A stretch of DNA of 64,000 nucleotides from Acidimicrobiia bacterium. GTDB lineage: Bacteria; Actinomycetota; Acidimicrobiia; Acidimicrobiales; CAIXPF01. The notes beneath the pieces were generated by a model. The model was not told where the DNA came from. It searched no databases and saw nothing but the letters and a program-made list of their open reading frames with translations. The position numbers and the translations under genes were made by a program. The DNA is taken from positions 118,350 to 182,349 of the forward strand of contig CANJRG010000005.1 in NCBI GenBank assembly GCA_947476745.1, in the 5' to 3' direction. Below, in pieces: positions 33,034 through 41,435 of the stretch (position 1 is its first letter; every line of letters begins with the position of its first letter).

Positions 33034-33609
33034 TCAGCTCAGAAAGCCGTCGACGGTGATCTCACCGCGCTCGTAGCGACCGGAGAGCTCGACTTTGAGC
33101 AGGTCGATCCGCTCGTGCAGCTCCCGGCGCATCCGGGAGAACTCGCGCTCGAGCTCGCGCAGGCGGTCGGCCACCGCGACCACCTCGGCCTCGCTGCGAC
33201 GGTCGAGATCGGCGAGAGCGGCGCCGCCGCCCACGGCATGGTCGATGGCGACGAGCAACTCCTGGGCCGGCATGTCCGGCGCAAGGTCGATGGCGCGGCT
33301 CGTCGGCAAACCACTACGGACGTGATCGTCGGCGAGGATCTGGGGGAGGCGCTCGACGAGGTCGTGCAGGCTGTTCGCATCGGCGACACCACCGGCGTGA
33401 CGGCGGCGCAGCTCGCTCTCGACGATGTCGAGGTGGCCCTGCAGGATCCGCCGGGCGAAGGACACCCCCACCTCGGCCTCCTCGCATTCGGCGCGCATGG
33501 CCCGGATCTCCGCGACCGGCCGATCGCCGAGTTCGACGAGGTAGTCGTCGCGCAGCACCTGATCCGAGAGCGGAAAGCTCACCAGTCCTCCTAGAACCCG
33601 GATCGTCAT
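33034..33609 (-). CDS. rsiG: RsiG-type anti-sigma factor with two c-di-GMP-binding motifs
   Basis: A 191-residue, helical protein of the AmfC/RsiG family. RsiG of Streptomyces binds the sigma factor WhiG when loaded with c-di-GMP. The c-di-GMP motif ExxxSxxRxxxQxxxD is met exactly at Glu46, Ser50, Arg53, Gln57 and Asp61. A second copy is at Glu154, Ser158, Arg161, His165 and Asp169, with histidine in place of glutamine. The start ATG at 33609 has AGGAGG seven bases upstream. Helices around the two motifs would form the antiparallel coiled coil seen in RsiG. No whiG or cyclase gene is in the window. Confidence 0.85.
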   Translation of the reverse strand: MTIRVLGGLVSFPLSDQVLRDDYLVELGDRPVAEIRAMRAECEEAEVGVSFARRILQGHLDIVESELRRRHAGGVADANSLHDLVERLPQILADDHVRSGLPTSRAIDLAPDMPAQELLVAIDHAVGGGAALADLDRRSEAEVVAVADRLRELEREFSRMRRELHERIDLLKVELSGRYERGEITVDGFLS

Positions 33610-33735
33610 CGACCAACCTCCTCGGTGAGATGTATACGCCATCCAGGGTATCTGCCGTTACCCCATTCGAGACGCCATCGTCCCAACTCGTGCCCGGCGG
33701 CGCGCCCCGATCGCGCTGGGTGGTCGGGCCGGGAC

Positions 33736-34758
33736 TCAGCCGAACAGCAGCACCCACAGCGGGGCGAGCACGATCAGGCTGTCGAGGCGGCGCAGGCCCG
33801 GGGCGAAACCACCGGAACGGGGCAGGGTGAGCGAGCCCACCAGCCGCCCCAGCGGACAGGCCACCGCCGCCACCGCCACCGCAGCCCACAGCTGGTGATC
33901 GGCCAGGGTGCCCGGCTCGAGCACCACCGCGGCGAAGCCCGCCGCCACCACGGCGACCGAACCGGCCAGCGGCCCCTCGTACCAGCCGGCCGCCGTCGCA
34001 CCGACGAGGTGATCGCCGGCGTCATGACTGCAGGCCAGCACGAACAACAGCACGGCCAGGGCCGGTTCGGACCCGGCGAACACAACCGGCACCGCAGCGG
34101 CGAGGCCTACGCCGAGCCAGCTGCGCACCGTCGTGGTGGCGCTCACCACATCGAACCCGCCGGCGTGGATGCCGCCGAGGAGGCTGACCAGCACGGCGCC
34201 GAGGATGGCGACGCCGACGGCCTTCGAGCTGGGCGCCACTGCGGCGCCGACCACCACCGCCGCGCACAGCGCCGCCAGCAGCGGTCGGGTGCGGTCGCCG
34301 GCTCTGCGAAGTGCCGCCGCCGTCTGGACCGCCCCGATGACGGCGACCGGGGCGAAGACCGCCAGCGCCAGGTAGCGACCGGCCCACAGCGACAGGCCGC
34401 CGACGAGGAACCACAGCAGGCCGAGCTCCGCCCGCGGGCCACCGGCGTCGGCCACCACCCCGAGCCGCTCACGGCGGCGGAGGTCCTCGACCGACATCTC
34501 GGCCCGGCTGCGGGTGAGCCCGGGTGCCGGGTCGTAGCCCACCAGCTCGGCATCGTCGAGCAAGGCATCGTCCACGATGAGCACCGGCGTCGCCGACGTC
34601 GCCGCCTGGCTGGAGGGCCCCGGGCCGAAGGTACCGAACAGTTCCTCGACGGTGGTCTCCCTGACCTGCCGCCTGCCCGGCCGGGCCGCCACGGCGGACA
34701 ACACCGGCATCACGCCCGAGTCCATCACGCCCGAGTCCATCACGCCCGAGTCCATCAC
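33736..34758 (-). CDS. CdsA-like polytopic membrane protein
   Basis: A 340-residue protein with an N-terminal soluble part of about 110 residues and eight to nine hydrophobic segments. The C-terminus GRLVGSLTLPRSGGFAPGLR followed by RLDSLIVLAPLW resembles the CdsA signature (SxxKR...PGHGGxLDRxDS) that makes CDP-diacylglycerol, but the KD and PGHGG motifs are changed. It may be a divergent phosphatidate cytidylyltransferase or a relative with another role. The first codons encode a tandem MDSGV repeat (see repeat entry). It overlaps the MoaD-like stop by four bases. Confidence 0.7.
   Translation of the reverse strand: MMDSGVMDSGVMDSGVMPVLSAVAARPGRRQVRETTVEELFGTFGPGPSSQAATSATPVLIVDDALLDDAELVGYDPAPGLTRSRAEMSVEDLRRRERLGVVADAGGPRAELGLLWFLVGGLSLWAGRYLALAVFAPVAVIGAVQTAAALRRAGDRTRPLLAALCAAVVVGAAVAPSSKAVGVAILGAVLVSLLGGIHAGGFDVVSATTTVRSWLGVGLAAAVPVVFAGSEPALAVLLFVLACSHDAGDHLVGATAAGWYEGPLAGSVAVVAAGFAAVVLEPGTLADHQLWAAVAVAAVACPLGRLVGSLTLPRSGGFAPGLRRLDSLIVLAPLWVLLFG
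34708..34758 (-). repeat. 15-bp in-frame tandem repeat at the start of the CdsA-like gene
   Basis: CATCACGCCCGAGTC (plus strand) is repeated three times with a partial fourth copy. On the coding strand each unit adds MDSGV, so each copy brings a new in-frame ATG. A change in copy number would alter the N-terminus by five residues without a frameshift. Confidence 0.9.
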
Positions 34759-34997
34759 CCTCCCGAAACCGGCGGAAGCACGGCGACCTCGTCGCCGTCG
34801 GAAAGCACGTCAGCCGCCACCGCCGGTTCCCCGTTGCACCAGACCCGGCAGCCGGCGAGCACCTCGGCGAAGCCGGCACCGTACCGAACGACCGCCAGTT
34901 CCAAGGCGGCACCGACGGTGTCCGCCTGCACCTCGTCGCGTCCCACACCGGCAGCGACGCGGGCAGCGGCGAACAGACGGAGGGTGACCTGAGCCAT
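34755..34997 (-). CDS. MoaD/ThiS-family sulfur-carrier protein
   Basis: An 80-residue beta-grasp protein ending in a double glycine (PPVSGG), as needed for thiocarboxylate formation. It contains TLRLFAAARVAAGVGRDEVQ and DGDEVAVLPPVSGG, which match MoaD of molybdopterin synthase. Other MoaD-like carriers exist (ThiS, CysO), and no moaE or thiazole gene is next to it, so the partner pathway is open. ATG at 34997 is used; an adjacent TTG codon is out of favour. Confidence 0.85.
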   Translation of the reverse strand: MAQVTLRLFAAARVAAGVGRDEVQADTVGAALELAVVRYGAGFAEVLAGCRVWCNGEPAVAADVLSDGDEVAVLPPVSGG

Positions 34998-35086
34998 CAA
35001 GGTCTTATGTTAGCGATCGTCCCCCATGGCCCGCGGGACCCCGCTCCGCCGCTGCGTCGGGTCGGTCCGGTGGCTACATTCCACCC

Positions 35087-35701
35087 GTGACCTCCGCCCG
35101 GATCCTGCTCGTTCGCCACGGGGAGTCGACCTGGAACGCGGCCGCACGGTGGCAGGGCCGTGCCGACCCGCCGCTCACCGAAGTCGGGCAACGGCAGGCC
35201 GCAGCGGCAGCCGAGGCCATCGGCGCCGTCGATGCCATCGTCGCCTCCTCCTTACAGCGGGCCCACCACACTGCGGTGATCCTCAGCGAGTTCATCGGGA
35301 TCGGCCCCGTCCATCTCGACGAGCGGCTCGTCGAACGCGACGCCGGCGAATGGACCGGCCTCACCGTGGACGAGATCGACCAACGCTTCCCCGGCGATCG
35401 TCAGGCGGGACGGACCCCGCCCGGCTTCGAGACCGACGAACAGCTGCTCGAACGGGTCCTCCCGGCGCTCACCGAGCTCGGCGAGGCCTTCGTCGGGGGC
35501 AGCGTTCTCGCCGTCACCCATGGCGGGGTGATCTTCACCCTGGCACGGCACCTGACCGGCCAGGCCAGCCGTATCCCGAACCTCGGGGCGCAGTGGGTCG
35601 ACGTCACCCTCGACGGCCGCGTGCAGCTCGGCGAGCGGGTGCCGCTCCTGGCGGAGCACGGGCCGGTCCAAGGGCCCTCCGATGTGAGCGAACAGGTCTG
35701 A
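35087..35701 (+). CDS. Histidine phosphatase family protein
   Basis: A 204-residue protein with the phosphohistidine motif LLVRHGESTWN at residues 6-16 and the second catalytic histidine in VLAVTHGGVIFTLARHL. It belongs to the phosphoglycerate-mutase-like superfamily, which has many substrates (phosphoglycerate, adenosylcobalamin phosphate, others). It is followed 21 bases later by a YgjP-like gene, and the two are probably cotranscribed. It is divergent from the MoaD-like gene. Confidence 0.9.
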   Translation: MTSARILLVRHGESTWNAAARWQGRADPPLTEVGQRQAAAAAEAIGAVDAIVASSLQRAHHTAVILSEFIGIGPVHLDERLVERDAGEWTGLTVDEIDQRFPGDRQAGRTPPGFETDEQLLERVLPALTELGEAFVGGSVLAVTHGGVIFTLARHLTGQASRIPNLGAQWVDVTLDGRVQLGERVPLLAEHGPVQGPSDVSEQV

Positions 35702-35722
35702 AAGGCTGCTGGGAGGGCACCC

Positions 35723-36217
35723 GTGCGCATCGAGATCATTCGCAGCCCGCGACGGCGATCGACGGCCCAGGCCCGCCTGGTCGACGGGGTGCTCCAGGTC
35801 AGGGTGCCCGCCGGTCTCCCCCCGACCGAGGAGGACCGCCTGGTCAAGGGCTTCGTGACCCGCTTCGAACGCAGTCGGGCCGCCGGGCCGATCGACCTGG
35901 CGGCACGGGCCGACGGTCTCGTCCGCCGCTTCGGGCTGCGATCGCCGCGCTCGGTCCGCTGGGTCGGCAACATGTCGTCACGGTGGGGTTCGTGCACCAT
36001 CAGCACCGGCGACATCCGGATCTCGGACCGGCTGGCCGCCTACCCCGACTGGGTCCTCGACTACGTGATCGTCCACGAGCTGTGCCATCTGTCGGTGGCG
36101 GACCACTCCCCCGCCTTCTGGAAGCTGGTCAACCGCTACCCGCTGGCCGAACGGGCACGCGGTTACCTGCTCGCCAAGGGCACCGAGACCGAAGCCGACG
36201 ACGACGTCACCGACTGA
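35723..36217 (+). CDS. YgjP-type (WLM/SprT-like) putative zinc metalloprotein
   Basis: A 164-residue protein with the zinc motif VIVHELCHLSVADHSPAFWK (HExxH with a third histidine) at about 117-136 and RWVGNMSSRWGSCTISTGDIRIS upstream, which is characteristic of the YgjP family. These are thought to be metal-dependent peptidases or hydrolases of unknown substrate. Start GTG at 35723 gives MRIEIIRSPRRRS. It lies between the phosphatase and the RmlD-like gene in one plus-strand cluster. Confidence 0.88.
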   Translation: MRIEIIRSPRRRSTAQARLVDGVLQVRVPAGLPPTEEDRLVKGFVTRFERSRAAGPIDLAARADGLVRRFGLRSPRSVRWVGNMSSRWGSCTISTGDIRISDRLAAYPDWVLDYVIVHELCHLSVADHSPAFWKLVNRYPLAERARGYLLAKGTETEADDDVTD

Positions 36218-36230
36218 CCACGACGACCCC

Positions 36231-37148
36231 ATGGCCCACCGCGACGACGGGTCCGCCCCGACGGGGGAGCGCCGATACGGCCGGGTCCGACGCATCGGTA
36301 TCACCGGGCTGAGCGGGTACCTGGGCGAACGCCTCGCCGTCGCCGTGCAGCAGGCCGGCCACCACCCCGTCGACCTCGGCCGCTCCAACGGGCTCGACCT
36401 GCTCGACCCCGGCTCGGTCCAGGACGTCGTGATGGCACTCGCCCCCGACACCGTCATCCACGCCGCCGCCGCCGCCAACCCCGGGCGCCTCGAGGACAGC
36501 TTCGACGCGGTCAACCGGGTGGGGTCGGCCGCGGTGGCAACTGCGACGGCGAGCATCGGCGCCCGCCTCGTGCACGTCTCCACGGACCTGGTGCTCAGCG
36601 GCCGGGCCGGGCCCTACGCCGACGACGCAGCGGCCGATCCGCTCGGCGCCTACGGCCGGTCAAAGGCGGCGGCCGAGGCAGAGGTGCGCCGCATCGACCC
36701 GACGGCAGCGGTCGTACGGACCTCGATCATCTACGGCCTGCACCGCATCGACCGGTCCACGGCCGGCTTCCTGGACCGGCTTCGTCGCGGCGAACCTCTC
36801 GAACTGTTCACCGATGTCGTGCGCCAGCCGGTGTGGGTGGATGCCCTCGCCGCAGGCCTGGTCCGCCTCGCCGTCGAACTCCCCGCAGTGTCCGGCACCC
36901 TCAACCTGGCCGGCGACCAGGCCCTCGACCGGGCCGCGTTCGGTCGGCGGATGCTCGCCTGGTGGGGTCTCGAGCGGTCCGCGTTCGACCGCGTCGTCGA
37001 CGGTCGTGCTGCGCCGACGTTCCCGGCCGTCGCACTCGACCTCCGCCTGGGGCTGGACCGGGCCCGGGCGCTGGGACTGGCCTGTCACGGCGTCGACGAG
37101 GTGCTCACCCGGGCGACCCTGAATGCGCCGCCGGAGCAACCCGCCTGA
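36231..37148 (+). CDS. NAD-dependent epimerase/reductase, RmlD-like
   Basis: A 305-residue extended SDR protein. The nucleotide motif is IGITGLSGYLGERLAVAVQQ; the active-site SYK region is DAYGRSKAAAEAEV-like, seen as LGAYGRSKAAAEAEVRRI. VWVDALAAGLVRLA and GTLNLAGDQALDRAAF fit dTDP-4-dehydrorhamnose reductase (RmlD), but no rml cluster is near. The N-terminal about 20 residues precede the core. It is 13 bases after the YgjP-like gene. The C-terminus converges on the ProA-like gene. Confidence 0.85.
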   Translation: MAHRDDGSAPTGERRYGRVRRIGITGLSGYLGERLAVAVQQAGHHPVDLGRSNGLDLLDPGSVQDVVMALAPDTVIHAAAAANPGRLEDSFDAVNRVGSAAVATATASIGARLVHVSTDLVLSGRAGPYADDAAADPLGAYGRSKAAAEAEVRRIDPTAAVVRTSIIYGLHRIDRSTAGFLDRLRRGEPLELFTDVVRQPVWVDALAAGLVRLAVELPAVSGTLNLAGDQALDRAAFGRRMLAWWGLERSAFDRVVDGRAAPTFPAVALDLRLGLDRARALGLACHGVDEVLTRATLNAPPEQPA

Positions 37149-37173
37149 ACCGGATCCGACCGAACCGTCGAGT

Positions 37174-38673
37174 TCAGCGGTGCAGGTCGGCGACGAGCTG
37201 CTCGAGGTGGGTCCGCACCGTGAACACCGCGTCACCCGACAGCACGGCGCTGCGTCCGAACAGCCGGCCGCCCTCCCAGTTGGACAGGCCCAGCTCGGGC
37301 CGGCTCAGGGCGTACTGGCCGTCGACCCACCGGGTGAACCCCGTCCCGACGAACGGGGCGTCGATCCCGTCGTAGAACCGGCGATGCTCGGCGGGGTCCT
37401 CGCTGAGAAGGGTCGCCACCAGCCTGGGGCTGCAGCGGTTGAACAGCTCGATGGCCGCACCGAGATCCTCGACGACGACCAACGACAGCTCGGGGCTGTC
37501 CTCCCACTCCCACTCGGTACCCAGCTCCGCCGGTTCGAGCGGCTCGGCCTGGGGCTCCTCGACCACGCCCTCGGCCCGCCCGATCGGGACGATCCGGGCG
37601 AAGCGCTCGACCGGGAAGCCGGCCACCGCACCGGCCACGTGGAACTTGGCCACCGTTGCGCGCCGCGCCGCTGCGTCGTCAACCGCCGCGACCACCAGCG
37701 GCACGAACTCCGCAGCGCACGATGCCAGGACCACACAGACGTTGAGGGTGTTGCACACCTTGCGATCGAGTGAGCGGGTCACCGCGGCGACCAGGCGGTC
37801 GGGATCGGCCGCGGGCGAAGCCACCAACCAGGCGCCACCGGTCCCGTGCAAGCTGACGGGGATACCAGCCTGACGGGCCACCGCCCCCAGTTGGGCCACC
37901 GCCTCCCCCGACCCGCGGGCCACCGCCAAGGCGAGACGGCTGTCGGAGAACAACGCCCAGCCGGCGGCCCGCGACGGGGCATCGACCAGGCGGACCGCCC
38001 CCTCCGGCAGGCCGGCCGCAGCCAGTGCCGGGGCCAGTGCGGCGTTGACGATGGCCCGGGCCGTGCCGAGGGCATCGCTGCCGATGCGGAAGACCACGGC
38101 GTTGCCGCTGCGCAGGACCCCGCAGGCGTCGGCGAACACGTTGGGCCGACCCTCGAACACGAAACCCACCACGCCGAGCCCGGCCCGGCGCTGCTCGACC
38201 ACGAACCCGTCGTGTTCGATCCGCTCGATGACCGCACCACGCCCCGAGGGCGTCGAGGCCCAGCCGGTCAGCCCGGCGATCATGTCCTGACGCATCCGCT
38301 CGGTCAGCGCCAGCCGGGTCGTGGAGCGACCGCGGCCGCGCGCCGACTCGACGTCAGCGGCGTTGGCGGCGGCGATGACCGCGAACGCCTCGGGGTCGGC
38401 CAGCCGTTCGGCGAAGGCCTCGAAGAACTCGGTGATCCACTCGTCCGGGCAGGCATTGAGCTGCGCGAAGGCCGCCACCGCATCGTCGACCGCGGCGGCC
38501 ACCACCGCAGCGTCCGCAGCCGGGATGTGCAGCAGCGCCCCGTCACCCTGGCAGACCACCAGCCGGTCGCCCGCCACGAAGGCGTCGGCCAGATCCGGTG
38601 GGATGCGGGTGATCCGGTCGCCACCGAAGACGACCGGCGTCCCGGCGATCAAGGTCTGTAGCGGCTCGCTCAC
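37174..38673 (-). CDS. Divergent ProA-like gamma-glutamyl phosphate reductase
   Basis: A 499-residue aldehyde dehydrogenase-superfamily protein. ProA hallmarks are present but changed: VFEGRPNVFADACGVLRSGNAVVF (YESRPNV-like), the catalytic cysteine in RKVCNTLNVCVVL, and FTRWVDGQYALSRPELGLS in place of the usual STRFTDG and AEIGIS parts. It is about 70 residues longer than typical ProA, with the extra mainly at the N-terminus. It might make glutamate-5-semialdehyde for proline or act on another acyl phosphate; no proB is in the window. GTG at 38673 overlaps the UbiB-like stop (GTGA). Confidence 0.7.
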   Translation of the reverse strand: MSEPLQTLIAGTPVVFGGDRITRIPPDLADAFVAGDRLVVCQGDGALLHIPAADAAVVAAAVDDAVAAFAQLNACPDEWITEFFEAFAERLADPEAFAVIAAANAADVESARGRGRSTTRLALTERMRQDMIAGLTGWASTPSGRGAVIERIEHDGFVVEQRRAGLGVVGFVFEGRPNVFADACGVLRSGNAVVFRIGSDALGTARAIVNAALAPALAAAGLPEGAVRLVDAPSRAAGWALFSDSRLALAVARGSGEAVAQLGAVARQAGIPVSLHGTGGAWLVASPAADPDRLVAAVTRSLDRKVCNTLNVCVVLASCAAEFVPLVVAAVDDAAARRATVAKFHVAGAVAGFPVERFARIVPIGRAEGVVEEPQAEPLEPAELGTEWEWEDSPELSLVVVEDLGAAIELFNRCSPRLVATLLSEDPAEHRRFYDGIDAPFVGTGFTRWVDGQYALSRPELGLSNWEGGRLFGRSAVLSGDAVFTVRTHLEQLVADLHR

Positions 38674-40121
38674 GGTCGGTCCTCGGTCGCAGCTGGGGGG
38701 CGCGGACCAGTATCGCCGCTGGCCCGCCACCGCGCCTCCCGGCGACCGAGCTCGGTGGCGGCGGGCGCGTCGAGCCGGTACTCGTCGAGGATGGCCCGCC
38801 AGCAGTTGTCGGCCTCGAGCTTGCCCATCAGCGCGCTCATCCCCCACACCACCCGGTCGAGGATGACGAAGCTGGTCGGCAGGTTCAGCCGCTCGATCAC
38901 CGCCTGGAACGGGCCCTTGACGTCGAGGATCGCGCCAAGGGCGTCGGCGACGTAGCGCCGGGTGAAGCTGAACCGGTCGGCCAGGTACGGCTGGTAGGGC
39001 GTCGACACGTAAGCGAAGACGTCGGCGGGATCGAGACCGTGGTCGGGCGCCAGGAACCCGGCGGTCACCATCTCGCGCACGGTGCCGGCCGGGTCGGCGC
39101 CCAGCAGCGGCTCGATGACCGGCCACAACGTCGTCACCTCTGCGTCGCTCCAGCGCTTGACCATGCCGAAGTCCAGGAAGGACACCGAACCGTCGGGATG
39201 GAAGCGATAGTTGCCGGGCTGGGGATCGCCGTTGAAGACCCGATGGCGGTACACGCACTGCTGGGACCAGCGGAAAAGGACCTCGGCGGCCTGCTGGCGG
39301 GCCTGCGGCGATGCCGACGCCTCGAACTCGGCCCAGCTCAGCCCGTCGACCCACTCCGTCACCAACACCTTGCCGGTGCTGAACTCGTCGATCACCGACG
39401 GGACCCGGATGAAGGGATGGCCGGCGTAGATCCGGCCGAACAGCCGCTGGTTGTCGGCCTCGCGCCGGTAGTCGAGTTCCTCGATCATCCGCTCGCGCAG
39501 CTCGTCGACCATGCCCTTGACGTCGAGGCTCTTGAGGGCGAAGGCCGAGAACATGGCGTAGAGCAGCTCCACGTTGGCGAGGTCGGCCCCGATGGCGTCG
39601 CCGACACCGGGATACTGCACCTTGACCGCCACCCGCCGGCCGTCGCGCAACACCGCCCGGTGCACCTGCCCGATCGACGCCGCCGCCACCGGTACCGGCT
39701 CCCAGTCGCGGAACAACCGGGTCGGGTGACAGCCCAGCTCCTCGACGAGGACCTGTTCGGCCAGCGACGGGGCCATCGGCGGCGCCTCGCTCTGCAGCGA
39801 GGCCAGGGCCTGCTGCGCCTCGGCGGGCAGCGCCTCGACGATGAAGCTGACCAGCTGGCCGGCCTTCATCACCGCGCCCTTCATGTTGCCCAGCTCGCGG
39901 GCCACGTCCTGGGCGGTGCGGATGACGAACTGCCGGTCGAGCTCTTCCCGAGCCGCCCGGTCCGCGGTCGTCAACCGGCGCGCGACATGAGGAAGCAGGG
40001 CCGCTGCCCGCCGCACACCCAGGCCGAGCAGCGGCCCGGTGCGCCGAACCCAGTGACCCAGGCGGGCACGGCGCCGGTGGTTCCGGACCGAACCGGCGCT
40101 ATCGCTCAAGCTCCGTGGCAC
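38670..40121 (-). CDS. ABC1/UbiB-family atypical kinase
   Basis: A 483-residue protein if started at GTG 40121. UbiB hallmarks: KxGQ in GAVMKAGQLVSF, the alanine-rich loop in AAASIGQVHRAVLRDG, VKVQYPGV, and the catalytic loop NGDPQPGNYRFHPDG with SFLDFGM. Such kinases support quinone synthesis in mitochondria and bacteria; with menaquinone here the role is uncertain. The open frame runs up to 40193, but that overlaps the DksA gene by more than 80 bases, so a start at 40121 or a TTG at 40109 is preferred. Confidence 0.85.
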   Translation of the reverse strand: MPRSLSDSAGSVRNHRRRARLGHWVRRTGPLLGLGVRRAAALLPHVARRLTTADRAAREELDRQFVIRTAQDVARELGNMKGAVMKAGQLVSFIVEALPAEAQQALASLQSEAPPMAPSLAEQVLVEELGCHPTRLFRDWEPVPVAAASIGQVHRAVLRDGRRVAVKVQYPGVGDAIGADLANVELLYAMFSAFALKSLDVKGMVDELRERMIEELDYRREADNQRLFGRIYAGHPFIRVPSVIDEFSTGKVLVTEWVDGLSWAEFEASASPQARQQAAEVLFRWSQQCVYRHRVFNGDPQPGNYRFHPDGSVSFLDFGMVKRWSDAEVTTLWPVIEPLLGADPAGTVREMVTAGFLAPDHGLDPADVFAYVSTPYQPYLADRFSFTRRYVADALGAILDVKGPFQAVIERLNLPTSFVILDRVVWGMSALMGKLEADNCWRAILDEYRLDAPAATELGRREARWRASGDTGPRPPAATEDRP

Positions 40122-40312
40122 GAAGCGCAGAGCACCGCCAGCGGATCGGCCGCCAGCCGGTCGTCGCCGAGGTCGCTCCCGCATTGCTTGCAACGGCCGT
40201 AGGTGCCCTCGTCGAGCCGCCGTAACGTCTCGTCGATCGCCGCGAGCTCGACCTCCGCAGCCGCCAACAGGGTGGCCGGGTCGATCTGAGGGTCGGGGTG
40301 CGGGTGCTCCAC
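40106..40312 (-). CDS. Small DksA/TraR-type C4 zinc-finger protein
   Basis: A 68-residue protein with a helical N-terminus and a complete four-cysteine finger: GTYGRCKQCGSDLGDDRL and AVLCASCHGA. This is the TraR-like short form of the DksA family, which binds the RNA polymerase secondary channel in proteobacteria; in actinobacteria function is less clear. It ends 14 bases inside the likely UbiB start. It is a contrast to the zinc-free DksA-like protein at 30105. Confidence 0.85.
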   Translation of the reverse strand: MEHPHPDPQIDPATLLAAAEVELAAIDETLRRLDEGTYGRCKQCGSDLGDDRLAADPLAVLCASCHGA

Positions 40313-40356
40313 CCGGGCGATCCTAGCGGTGGGGCGCGGTGACTAGTCTGGCTGGC

Positions 40357-40430
40357 GGGCCGCTAGCTCATCGGGTTAGAGCAGGGGACTTTTAATCCCA
40401 AGGTGCCGGGTTCGAGTCCCGGGCGGCCTA
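40357..40430 (+). tRNA. tRNA-Lys (anticodon TTT)
   Basis: A full 74-base cloverleaf can be drawn. Acceptor GGGCCGC pairs with GCGGCCT (one G-U), the D arm is GCTC/GAGC, the anticodon loop is CTTTTAA with anticodon TTT, and the T arm is CCGGG with loop TTCGAGT and CCCGG. The anticodon stem has one G-A mismatch at its outer pair. The 3' CCA is not encoded (ACCG follows). It is single, with no tandem tRNA nearby. Confidence 0.95.
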
Positions 40431-40535
40431 CCGAATCCCTGCCGAGCGCACCGGGGCAGGACCCACAGAAAAGATACCTCTCGGCATGGTCCGGGCGTGT
40501 GGAAGGGTGACCCCACGCCTGCCGAGGAGAACCCG

Positions 40536-41336
40536 ATGCCCAAGAAGACCCACGCTGCTCGCCGCGCCGCCGGCATGGACGTCCAGCGCACACTGCGCGG
40601 CGGCGATATCGACGGTGTCGCGGTCGCCGCCGCTACCGAGGCCCGGCTCGGACCACTCGGCTCGTTCGTGATCGACTTCGCCCTCGGCGAGATCTGGACC
40701 CGGCCAGGGCTGAGCCGCAGGGACCGCAGCCTCGTCGTCATCTCGATCCTGGCCACCCTGAACCAGCTCAACCAGCTCAAGGTGCACGTCCAGGGCGGCG
40801 TCAACCACGGGCTCAGCCGCACCGAGATCGAGGAGATCTTCGTGCAGCTCGGCGGATACGCCGGCTTCCCCCGGGCCATCGACGCCATGACCACCGCACG
40901 CCAGGCCATCGCCGAGCTGCAGGGCGTCGAGCGGCTCGAGCCCAGCCCGCCGGCCGAGGCGCTCGACGACGACGCCCGCAGTGCCGCCGCCCGGGAGGTC
41001 ATGGCCCTGCTCAGCCGCAACCAGCCACGGACCGGGGCCGGCGTCGACATGGGCTCGTTCACGGGCGCCGCGGGCCGTTTCGCCTTCGGCGAGCTGTGGG
41101 CCCGAACCCAGCTGAGCCGCCGCGACCGTTCGCTGGTGGTGTGCGCCACGCTGACCACCCAGGACAAGCCCACCGAGCTGCGTTTCCACCTCCAAGGTGC
41201 GCTCAACCACGGGGTGACCGCCGCCGAACTCGAGGAGCTGATGATCACCGTCATCGGCTATGTCGGCTTCCCGACCGCGGTCGAGGGATTCCGGGCCCTA
41301 CGGGAAATCGAGGCCCGCCAGGGCCAGGGAAGCTGA
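40536..41336 (+). CDS. Tandem carboxymuconolactone decarboxylase-like protein
   Basis: A 266-residue protein with two copies of the CMD fold: FVIDFALGEIWTRPGLSRRDRSL with LGGYAGFPRAIDAM, and GRFAFGELWARTQLSRRDRSL with VIGYVGFPTAVEGF. Neither copy has the CxxC of AhpD-type peroxidases, so it is closer to 4-carboxymuconolactone decarboxylase (PcaC)-like proteins of the protocatechuate path; however no other pca gene is nearby. The start ATG at 40536 has GAGGAGA upstream; an earlier ATG-like frame start at 40497 was rejected. Confidence 0.85.
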   Translation: MPKKTHAARRAAGMDVQRTLRGGDIDGVAVAAATEARLGPLGSFVIDFALGEIWTRPGLSRRDRSLVVISILATLNQLNQLKVHVQGGVNHGLSRTEIEEIFVQLGGYAGFPRAIDAMTTARQAIAELQGVERLEPSPPAEALDDDARSAAAREVMALLSRNQPRTGAGVDMGSFTGAAGRFAFGELWARTQLSRRDRSLVVCATLTTQDKPTELRFHLQGALNHGVTAAELEELMITVIGYVGFPTAVEGFRALREIEARQGQGS

Positions 41337-41435
41337 CCGCGGACAAGCCGGCCACCGGGGCGATCGGCCCCGGCGGGCCGCCGGCCACCGGGGCCGGTTC
41401 GCGGCGGGCGGCGATCCAATAGGCTGGCGGCGGCG

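Noticed and set aside
37174..39354. ProA-like frame extended to 726 codons
   Set aside because: The upstream 227 codons are antisense-frame sequence overlapping the UbiB-like kinase gene; a GTGA overlap at 38673 gives a natural start.
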